This document shows, piece by piece, positions 1 to 5,354 of a DNA stretch of 5,412 nucleotides (position 1 is the first letter of the stretch; every line of letters starts with the position of its first letter). The notes under the pieces were generated by a model. It was not told where the DNA came from. It was given only the letters and a program-made list of their open reading frames with translations, and made no database searches. Origin of the DNA: an uncultured Thermoleophilia bacterium (lineage in GTDB: Bacteria > Actinomycetota > Thermoleophilia > Gaiellales > F1-60-MAGs149); contig CADCWC010000289.1 in assembly GCA_902806305.1 (NCBI GenBank), forward strand, positions 1 to 5,412, written 5' to 3'. The translations under genes were made by a program, and so were the position numbers.

Positions 1-2
1 GC

Positions 3-65
3 CCGCGGCCGGAGGAGGGCGAGATGGTCGACGGGCGCGCGGCGGGACCCGAGGGGCACGCATGA
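3..65 (+). CDS. 3' end of an unidentified upstream gene (partial)
   Basis: A reading frame enters from the left edge and stops with TGA at 63-65, inside the ATG of the next gene (ATGA, 4-nt overlap). About 20 residues are visible. The tail is hydrophilic, rich in Glu, Gly, Ala and Pro, and ends GPEGHA. An ATGA overlap with a good ribosome binding site just inside the upstream gene is the usual sign of translational coupling, so this gene is probably in an operon with the glycosidase. By context a sugar transporter component or another sugar-use protein would be expected, but the visible tail matches nothing I recognise. The other two plus frames are also open here, so the overlap is the main evidence for this frame. 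Confidence 0.5.
   Translation, partial: PRPEEGEMVDGRAAGPEGHA
51..56 (+). promoter_or_regulatory. Ribosome binding site of the GH3 gene
   Basis: GAGGGG lies 5 nt before the ATG at 62 and inside the last codons of the upstream gene. No other in-frame ATG, GTG or TTG occurs between the left edge and 62, so this site fixes the start within the visible sequence. Confidence 0.65.
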
Positions 66-2299
66 CCGAGGCGGCGATCCGGGCGCGCGCCGAGGAGCTC
101 CTCGCGCAGATGACGGTGGCCGAGAAGGCCGGGCAGCTCACCCAGTACTTCTATTTCGGCGCGCTGGCGGAGACCCAGGCCGGCGTGGGCGGCCTGGAGT
201 CCGATCCCTCGGCGGTCGAGAAGGTCCTCGGGCGGGGCGAGGTGGGGTCGCTGCTCTTCGTCACCGACCCGGCGCAGATCAACGGCCTCCAGCGGCGCGC
301 CGTCGACGGCCACCGGCTCGGCATCCCCGTGCTGTTCGGCTTCGACGTCATCCACGGGCTGCGGACCATCCTGCCCGTGCCGATCGCCATGGCCGCGTCC
401 TGGGACACGGACCTCATCGAGCGGGGCCAGGCCGTCGCCGCGCGCGAGGCGCGTGCCGTGGGGCTGCACTGGACGTTCGCGCCGATGGTCGACATCGCCC
501 GCGATCCGCGGTGGGGCCGCATGGTCGAGGGCGCGGGAGAGGATCCGTTCCTCGGCGCGCAGGTCGCCCGCGCCCAGGTCCGCGGCTTCCAGGGCGAGGC
601 GGTCGGCACGCCGGAGCGCGTGCTCGCCGGGCCCAAGCACCTCGCCGGCTACGGCGCGGCGCTGGGTGGACGGGACTACGACGAGGCGGACGTGTCCGAT
701 TCAGCGCTGTGGAACGTCTATCTCCCGCCGTTCGCGGCGGCGCTCGCGGCCGGGGCCGGCAACGTCATGACGGCGTACATGGACCTCAACGGCATCCCCG
801 CGACGGGCAACCGCTGGCTCTTCACCGAGGTCCTGCGCGAGACGTGGGGCTTCGAGGGCTTCGTGGTCAGCGACGCCAACGCCGTGCGCAACCTGGTCAC
901 GCACGGCTTCGCCCGGGACCTGACCGACGCCGGTGCCCGCGCCCTCCAATCGGGCGTGGACATGGAGATGGCGATCGGCGACCCCGCGTACGCGCGCCTT
1001 CCCGAAGCGGTCGAGCAGGGCGCGGTGGACGAGCGGACCCTCGACGCCGGCGTGCGGCGCGTGCTGGAGGCCAAGCTGCGGCTCGGGCTGTTCGACGCGC
1101 CGTACGTGGACGAGGACCGCGCCCGCGAGATCCTCGGCGACCCCGCGCACCGTGACGTGGCCCGCATCGGGGCCGAGCGCTCGGCGGTGCTGCTGCGCAA
1201 CGAGGGCGACCTGCTGCCGCTCGACGCCGGGACCCTGGACTCGATCGCCGTGATCGGTCCCCTGGCCGACTCCAGGCGCGACACGCTCGGGCCGTGGTGC
1301 TTCGACTTCGACCTCGACGAGACGGTGACGGTGCTCGAGGGCATCCGCCGCCACGCGGACGGGACCGCGGACGTGCGGTACGCGCCGGGCGTGCGCCCCG
1401 CGCAGCGCGGCACCCCGTCGCTGTTCGACATGTGGCCCGGCAACGCCCCGGAGGATCCGGAGGGGTTCGACGACGACGCCGAGCTGGCACGGGCGGTCGA
1501 CCTCGCGCGCGACGCCGACGTGGCCGTGGTCCTGGCCGGCGAGTGGCAGAACATGATCGGCGAGAACGCCTCGCGCTCGTCCCTGGAGCTGCCCGGACGC
1601 CAGCTCGAGCTGCTGCAGGCGGTCGCCGCCACGGGCACGCCCGTCGTGCTCCTGGTGATGAACGGCCGCCCGCTCGACCTCCGCTGGGCCGCGGAGCACG
1701 TGCCGGCGATCCTCGACATCTGGTACCCCGGCACGCAGGGCGGCACGGCGGTGGCCAACCTGCTGTTCGGCGACGTCGCCCCGGGCGGCAAGCTGCCCTT
1801 CACCTGGCCGCGCACGGTCGGACAGGTGCCGATGGTCGCCTCACACACGCGCTCGCACGAGCCCGAGAACCAGCATGCGCGGTACTGGGACGAGGAGAGC
1901 ACGCCGCTGTTCCCGTTCGGGCACGGCCTGAGCTACGCGCCGTTCCGGTACGCCGGGCTCGCCGTCGACCGCGACGCGATCACCCCGGACGGCACGATCA
2001 ACGTGTCCGTCGAGGTCACCAACGCCGGTGGGCGGCAGGCGGACGAGGTGGTGCAGCTCTACCTCCACCAGCGGCACGGGACGGCGTCGCGCCCGGTCCG
2101 CGAGCTCAAGGGCTTCGAGCGCGTGAGCCTCGGCGCCGGCGAGACCCGCACGGTGCGCTTCTCCCTCGGCCCCGCCGAGCTGCGCTACTGGAACGCGGCG
2201 GCGCGCGACTGGGTCAACGACCTCTCCCCCTTCGACGTGTGGGTCGGCGGCGATGCGACCGCCGGGCTGTCGACCTCCTTCGAGGTGACCGGGGCCTAG
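62..2299 (+). CDS. bglX: Glycoside hydrolase family 3 protein, BglX-type beta-glucosidase, cytoplasmic
   Basis: A 745-aa retaining glycosidase expected to remove non-reducing-end beta-linked glucose (or a related sugar such as xylose) from oligosaccharides. The length matches BglX-type enzymes. Seen in order: an N-terminal TIM-barrel domain (about residues 5-345) with DPRWGR at 148-153, GEDP at 159-162, the substrate-binding KH at 192-193 in KHLAGYG, and the nucleophile Asp271 in VVSDANAV. Then comes the alpha/beta sandwich domain (about 370-590). Its GENASRSSLELPGRQ segment aligns with E. coli BglX HEASSRTDITIP, making Glu501 the likely acid/base, though Glu494 is close by. A C-terminal fibronectin-III-like domain spans about 645-735 (VTNAGGRQADEVVQLY, RELKGFERVSL). 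No hydrophobic N-terminal stretch exists, unlike periplasmic BglX, so the enzyme should act inside the cell on imported sugars. It is probably coupled to the upstream gene. The exact substrate cannot be read from sequence; the gene symbol means BglX-like. Confidence 0.95.
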   Translation: MTEAAIRARAEELLAQMTVAEKAGQLTQYFYFGALAETQAGVGGLESDPSAVEKVLGRGEVGSLLFVTDPAQINGLQRRAVDGHRLGIPVLFGFDVIHGLRTILPVPIAMAASWDTDLIERGQAVAAREARAVGLHWTFAPMVDIARDPRWGRMVEGAGEDPFLGAQVARAQVRGFQGEAVGTPERVLAGPKHLAGYGAALGGRDYDEADVSDSALWNVYLPPFAAALAAGAGNVMTAYMDLNGIPATGNRWLFTEVLRETWGFEGFVVSDANAVRNLVTHGFARDLTDAGARALQSGVDMEMAIGDPAYARLPEAVEQGAVDERTLDAGVRRVLEAKLRLGLFDAPYVDEDRAREILGDPAHRDVARIGAERSAVLLRNEGDLLPLDAGTLDSIAVIGPLADSRRDTLGPWCFDFDLDETVTVLEGIRRHADGTADVRYAPGVRPAQRGTPSLFDMWPGNAPEDPEGFDDDAELARAVDLARDADVAVVLAGEWQNMIGENASRSSLELPGRQLELLQAVAATGTPVVLLVMNGRPLDLRWAAEHVPAILDIWYPGTQGGTAVANLLFGDVAPGGKLPFTWPRTVGQVPMVASHTRSHEPENQHARYWDEESTPLFPFGHGLSYAPFRYAGLAVDRDAITPDGTINVSVEVTNAGGRQADEVVQLYLHQRHGTASRPVRELKGFERVSLGAGETRTVRFSLGPAELRYWNAAARDWVNDLSPFDVWVGGDATAGLSTSFEVTGA

Positions 2300-2630
2300 C
2301 CGCGCCGGCTGCCGTCCAGCTCTGGGCGCGCGTACGCGAGGACGGCGAGGATCCGGCGGTCGTCGTCCTCGCCCGCCGGGAGCGCGAGCTTGGTGAAGAT
2401 CGCGCTCACGTGCTCTGGACGGCGTGCTGCGCGATCACAAGCCGATCGGCGATCGCCTTGTGGAGCGGCCCTCGGCGACCAGCTCGAGCACCGAGCGCTC
2501 GCGCGGCGACAGGGTGCGCAGGCGACCGGCCTCCTGAGACTCGACGAGCAGCCCGGAGACGACCTGCGGATCGAGGGCGGTGCCGCCGGCCGCGACGCAC
2601 CGCAGGGAGCCGGCGAAGTCGTTCGGAGCC
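2296..2630 (-). pseudogene. Remnant of a NarL/LuxR-family response regulator (C-terminal half, two frameshifts)
   Basis: Three minus-strand frames together spell the end of a two-component response regulator. About 2627-2462 reads PNDFAGSLRCVAAGGTALDP then LSPRERSVLELVAEGRS (linker and first HTH helices). 2459-2415 reads KAIADRLVIAQHAVQ (recognition helix region). 2412-2299 reads HVSAIFTKLALPAGEDDDRRILAVLAYARPELDGSRRG, then TAG at 2298-2296. Each break is explained by loss of one base: an expected AAC (Asn) reads AC near 2461, and an expected AAG (Lys) reads AG near 2414. Unrepaired, translation stops at 2437-2435. The phosphate-receiver domain and the usual KD-type motif before the linker are absent; recognisable homology starts near 2627, only about 60 bp from the stop of the neighbouring propeller gene. 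In the intact family this domain binds DNA after Asp phosphorylation. Either a decayed gene, or a truncated one whose two single-base gaps are sequencing errors. Confidence 0.85.
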
Positions 2631-2685
2631 GCCCGCCTGACGCCTCCGTGGGGCCATCGCTGCCCCCCGGGCGGCTCAACGTGGA

Positions 2686-3990
2686 CTACCGCGCCCCCTC
2701 CGTCGCCTCGGAGGAGGCCGCTGCCTCGCGGTGGACGAAGGCGACGGCCTTGCGCCCGCCGCGGTGCGCGCACTGCACGAGCACCTGGTCGAACGTGTGG
2801 TGCTCGGCCGTGCATGTGAACCCCTTGACACGGTCGGGAGGCACGTCCGCCCACTCGGCCACGCGCTGCCAGCGCTCTGCGAGCCGGATCGCGCGGTGGC
2901 ACCCGGCCTTGCGCGCGATGACCGACGCCACGCCGCCTGGTGCGAGCGAGAGGTCGCCGCAGGCGACCCACGGCTCGGCCGGGTCGCCGGCCGTGACGGG
3001 CAGCGCCTGCCAGTCCGGCGACTCCTCGACGATCGGCGTCGGCGGAGCGTACGGCTGCTGGCCGGTGCCGTCCGCGCTCATGACCCAGGGGTCGGAGCTG
3101 GCGTTCGAGCCCGTGCCCACCGCGCGCGTGTACGCGATCAGCCGGCCGTCCGGCGACCATGCCGGGCCCTCGTCATGCGGGAACAGGTCGGAGGCGTCGT
3201 TGAAGGTCAGCTGTCGCTCGTCCGAGCCATCGGCGTTCATCACGTAGATCTCGGAGTCGCCGTCGCGGTCGGAGTTGAAGGCGATCCGGGTGCCGTCGGG
3301 CGACCACGCCGGGCTCGTGTCGATGAAGGGGTTGTCCGTGAGCTGGGTGAGGGTGCCGCTCTCCAGCTCGAGGACGAAGAGCTCCTCGTCGCCGGTCACG
3401 TCCGCCCCGTCCGTGTCGCCGCGGAACAGCAGGCGGCGGCCGTCGGGCGAGTAGCTCGGGTAGCGCTCGTCGCCGGGCCGCTCCACGACCGGCCGGTCGG
3501 GCTGGGCGCCCGCGACGTCGATGGCCCAGACGTCGGCGACGTTCACCGTGGGGTCGGCCCGGTTGGTCCGCACGAGGATCGTCGAGCCGTCCGGGCTCCA
3601 CGCCGGCTGGGTGTTGTTGAACGCGCCCTCCGACGTCCGCGTGAGCTGACGGGCGACGTACGGCGCGGAGGTCGCGTCGAGGAGGAACACCTGCTCGACG
3701 CCGCGGTCGGCACGCTTGAACGCCAGCGTCCGGCCGTCCGGCGACCACGAGGACTGCTCGTCGTTGCTCGTCGAGGAGGTCAGCCGCACGCGGTCGACGG
3801 GCGCGCCGGGGTCCCCCAGCCCGTAGGCGAAGATGTCGCGATTGGCGCGGCTCGCCAGCGGCGGCTCGACGCGCTGGGTCAGCGACAGCTTGCCGTTGAC
3901 GCCAGGCCAGGCGGCCCGCGCGTCCGTCCCCATCGGCACCCCGAGCGCCACGGCGCATGCCGCGGCGCATGTCAGCTTCCTCGTTCGCAT
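2686..3990 (-). CDS. Secreted TolB/PD40-type beta-propeller protein with a four-cysteine C-terminal domain
   Basis: A 434-aa protein. Residues 1-26 form a Sec signal peptide (basic MRTRK, hydrophobic core, likely cleavage after ARA before AWPG), so it is exported. Residues about 50-330 are WD40-like PD40 repeats with the x-SPDG motif at Trp82, Trp131, Tyr180, Trp229 and Trp278, exactly 49 residues apart, and a degenerate SPDW at 324-327. Strands such as LAFKR, LLFRG and IAFNSDRDGDSEIYVMNADG follow the motifs, as in TolB propellers. The tail (about 340-422) carries Cys344, Cys364, Cys393 and Cys407, the only cysteines of the mature protein, plausibly two disulfides; similar Cys-rich tails are familiar in secreted proteins of soil actinobacteria. 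ATG 3990 is supported by a good ribosome binding site and the signal peptide. It starts 1 nt after the stop of the broken acyltransferase frame. It has no Pal or TolA context, so it is not the true Tol system protein; a ligand- or protein-binding scaffold is likely, partner unknown. Confidence 0.88.
   Translation of the reverse strand: MRTRKLTCAAACAVALGVPMGTDARAAWPGVNGKLSLTQRVEPPLASRANRDIFAYGLGDPGAPVDRVRLTSSTSNDEQSSWSPDGRTLAFKRADRGVEQVFLLDATSAPYVARQLTRTSEGAFNNTQPAWSPDGSTILVRTNRADPTVNVADVWAIDVAGAQPDRPVVERPGDERYPSYSPDGRRLLFRGDTDGADVTGDEELFVLELESGTLTQLTDNPFIDTSPAWSPDGTRIAFNSDRDGDSEIYVMNADGSDERQLTFNDASDLFPHDEGPAWSPDGRLIAYTRAVGTGSNASSDPWVMSADGTGQQPYAPPTPIVEESPDWQALPVTAGDPAEPWVACGDLSLAPGGVASVIARKAGCHRAIRLAERWQRVAEWADVPPDRVKGFTCTAEHHTFDQVLVQCAHRGGRKAVAFVHREAAASSEATEGAR
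3157..3747 (-). repeat. Five propeller-blade motifs at an exact 147-bp period
   Basis: The aromatic codon that precedes SPDG in each blade of the propeller gene sits at 3745-3747, 3598-3600, 3451-3453, 3304-3306 and 3157-3159. Each interval is exactly 147 bp (49 codons). A sixth, degenerate SPDW follows after 45 codons. DNA identity between units is limited to the motif and its surroundings, so this is an old protein repeat rather than a recent tandem duplication. Confidence 0.75.
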
Positions 3991-3991
3991 C

Positions 3992-4569
3992 TCAGGCTCC
4001 CCTTCGGTTGGATGGCTTCTGGCCTGGCAGGTGGGTGCTCCGGCCGAGCGCCTCGTCGAGGAGCGGGCCGAGCGTCCGCGAGAACGTGCGCGTGAGGTGG
4101 TGGGCGTCCTTGTGGACGAGCACGCCGCCGATCACCGGCAGGCACGTCCGCGGCCCGCAGAACACCGGCGTGAGGTCCACCACGGTGGTGCGTAGTCCAC
4201 GGCGGCATCGGCGAGATGCCAGTTCTGGACGTACAGCGCGCTCGCGCGGATCTCGCCCAGGTACTGATCGCGGAGGCTGATCGGCACCAGGACCGCGGTG
4301 GCGGCGGCGCAGCACGCCAGGACGAGCAGCGAGGCGGGCAGCAGCCGGCGGGCCCGCCGGGCCCAGAACGCGGTGAGGCGGACCCCGCCCGTCCGCTCCG
4401 CCTCGCGCAGGAGATGCGACGTGATGAGGAACCCGGAGATCACGAAGAAGACGTCCACGCCGACGTACCCGCCCGGCATGGCGTCCGGCCACAGGTGGAA
4501 GGCGAGCACGAGCGCCACGGCGAGCGCCCGCAGTCCCTGGATCTCGGGCCGGATGGCCGCGCTGGTCAC
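3992..4569 (-). pseudogene. Acyltransferase-3/SGNH (OafA-like) gene with a large out-of-frame internal deletion
   Basis: The two ends of a membrane O-acyltransferase are present and the middle is missing. From a GTG at 4569 to about 4192 (126 codons) the sequence reads a typical N-terminus: IRPEIQGLRALAVALVLAFHLWP, with the RX10H motif (Arg14, His25), a second membrane segment around YVGVDVFFVISGFLIT, WARRARRLLPASLLVL, and YVQNWHLADAAVDY. Homology then switches to another frame, from about 4189 to the TGA at 3994-3992: TTVVDLTPVFCGPRTCLPVIGG then HKDAHHLTRTF. This is the C-terminal end of the periplasmic SGNH domain, keeping its paired cysteines and Asp-x-x-His. Intact relatives are usually about 600-700 aa, so several hundred residues are gone, including most membrane helices and the SGNH serine block. 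The N-terminal frame runs into a stop at 4134-4132, giving a 145-aa product at most. The family transfers acyl groups to surface glycans; this copy should be inactive. The GTG start has no convincing ribosome binding site. Confidence 0.88.
3997..4004 (-). promoter_or_regulatory. Ribosome binding site of the propeller gene
   Basis: On the minus strand AAGGGGAG is followed by 6 nt and then the ATG at 3990. The site lies in the last codons of the acyltransferase remnant, whose TGA (3994-3992) is 1 nt before the ATG. This points to former translational coupling between the two genes. Confidence 0.65.
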
Positions 4570-4657
4570 GGCCCCAACCGTCCCGCCGGCCGGGGGCCGC
4601 GCCCACCCACCAGAGGGTGGCGCCGGCCTCACCCTGCGCTCTAGGCTCGGCGCCGGC
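4570..4657. promoter_or_regulatory. Divergent intergenic region between the acyltransferase remnant and the FHA-HTH gene
   Basis: This 88-bp spacer separates two divergent starts, so it should hold the promoters for both directions. I see no clear -35/-10 pair. TAGGCT at 4642-4647 is a possible -10 element for the plus-strand gene; it would put the transcript start about at the ATG (4658), meaning a leaderless or nearly leaderless mRNA. This would agree with the lack of a Shine-Dalgarno sequence there. The spacer also holds the inverted repeat at 4603-4620. Confidence 0.35.
4603..4620. repeat. Short inverted repeat in the divergent spacer
   Basis: CCACCC, 6 nt, GGGTGG: a perfect 6-bp inverted repeat about 40 bp before the FHA-HTH start. 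It lies where an operator would be expected, and the FHA-HTH protein or another regulator could bind it. In DNA this GC-rich a 6-bp match can also occur by chance. Confidence 0.3.
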
Positions 4658-5344
4658 ATGCGGAGATCGCCGCTCGACCGACACAGCGCGACGCCGGCCG
4701 AGCTGCAGGACCGGCTCCGCGCCGAGGATGGCGGCCGGCCCTTCCTCGTCCTGCGCGACGGCGACGACCGCCAGCGCCTCGTCGACCTCGACGCGGTGGC
4801 CGAGCGGCTCACGCTCGGCCGCAGCACGGCGGCCGACGTCACGCTCGCCTGGGATGCCCGCGTGTCCCGGGTGCACGCGGCGCTCGAGCGCGTCGGCTCG
4901 GCGTGGGCCATCGTCGACGACGGGCTGTCGCGCAACGGGACATGGGTCAACGGCGAGCGCGTCGCCGGCCGGCGGCTCCTGCGCGACGGCGACGCGATCC
5001 GCGTGGGCGACACCGTGCTCGCCTTCCGCGCGGCGAGCCGGAGCTCCGAGACCGTCGCGACGCGGACGGCGGCGGGCTCGCCGCCCGCGGCCGACGTGCT
5101 GACCCCGGCACAGCGCCGCGTCCTGCTCGCGCTGTGCCGTCCCTTCCGGGAGTCGGATGTCGCCTCCCCCGCCTCCAATCGCGAGATCGCGCAGGAGCTC
5201 CACGTCAGCGTCGACGCGGTGAAAACCACGCTCCGCGCGCTGTTCGACCTGTTCGGCATCGAGGACCTGCCCCAGAACCGCAAGCGCGCCGCCCTCGCCC
5301 TGCAGGCGATCCGCGTCGGGGTCGTCGTCCGCCGCGACCTCTGA
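4658..5344 (+). CDS. FHA domain protein with C-terminal helix-turn-helix region
   Basis: A 228-aa soluble protein. After a short N-terminal helix (TPAELQDRLRAEDGGRPFLVLRDGD), residues about 28-125 form a forkhead-associated domain with its phosphothreonine-binding residues intact: Gly54-Arg55 (LTLGRS), Ser70-Arg71 and His73 (SRVHAALE), and Asn93-Gly94 (SRNGTWVNGERV). A linker of about 20 residues rich in Ser, Thr and Ala follows. Residues 148-228 (LTPAQRRVLLALCRPFRES, then ASNREIAQELHVSVDAVKTTLRALFDLFGIEDLPQNRKRAALA) look like a winged or LuxR-like HTH, with the probable recognition helix at about 183-199. A regulator that couples Ser/Thr phosphorylation to DNA binding is the natural reading; similar FHA-HTH proteins are known in Thermoleophilia-type genomes. 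ATG 4658 is chosen because homology begins just after it; sequence upstream in frame is antisense to the acyltransferase and is not family-like. No ribosome binding site is visible. No kinase or phosphatase gene is nearby. Confidence 0.9.
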   Translation: MRRSPLDRHSATPAELQDRLRAEDGGRPFLVLRDGDDRQRLVDLDAVAERLTLGRSTAADVTLAWDARVSRVHAALERVGSAWAIVDDGLSRNGTWVNGERVAGRRLLRDGDAIRVGDTVLAFRAASRSSETVATRTAAGSPPAADVLTPAQRRVLLALCRPFRESDVASPASNREIAQELHVSVDAVKTTLRALFDLFGIEDLPQNRKRAALALQAIRVGVVVRRDL

Positions 5345-5354
5345 GCGGCCTCAG
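5341..5354. repeat. Small palindrome holding the stop codons of two convergent genes
   Basis: CTGAG, CGGC, CTCAG: a 5-bp inverted repeat with a 4-nt loop. The plus-strand TGA (5342-5344) and the minus-strand TGA (5353-5351) each lie in one arm. The stem is short and no T-run follows, so a role as bidirectional terminator is only possible. Confidence 0.35.

Noticed and set aside
701..1902. Long minus-strand open frames (332 and 394 codons) opposite the GH3 gene
   Set aside because: They are antisense to conserved GH3 domains. Their predicted proteins are rich in Arg, Ser, Ala and Pro with no recognisable motif, as expected for shadow frames in very GC-rich DNA.
2296..2630. Programmed frameshifting to make a working regulator
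   Set aside because: Two shifts would be needed within 47 nt, no slippery run is present, and the receiver domain and a start are missing. Decay or sequencing error is simpler.
1294..2640. 448-codon plus-strand frame overlapping the GH3 3' half
   Set aside because: Arg-rich low-complexity translation in an alternate frame of a conserved gene; it also runs antisense through the regulator remnant.
2731..4095. 454-codon plus-strand frame opposite the propeller gene
   Set aside because: The minus strand carries a signal peptide, regular SPDG blades and a ribosome binding site. The plus-strand frame is open only because of base composition.
4175..4200. Direct repeat GTGGAC (minus strand, 4200-4195 and 4180-4175) as the cause of the acyltransferase deletion
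   Set aside because: Both copies lie on the retained side or off the inferred junction, and a 6-bp match in such GC-rich DNA is expected by chance. The breakpoint mechanism cannot be read here.
4298..4657. Upstream extension of the FHA-HTH frame by 120 codons
   Set aside because: This part is antisense to the acyltransferase N-terminus and gives a Ser/Arg/Pro-rich sequence with no domain. FHA-HTH homology begins only after ATG 4658.
4132..5283. Minus-strand frame extending the acyltransferase N-terminus through the FHA gene (383 codons)
   Set aside because: Residues before the GTG at 4569 are antisense to FHA-HTH and not acyltransferase-like. GTG 4569 fits the usual short N-terminus before the GLRALA motif.
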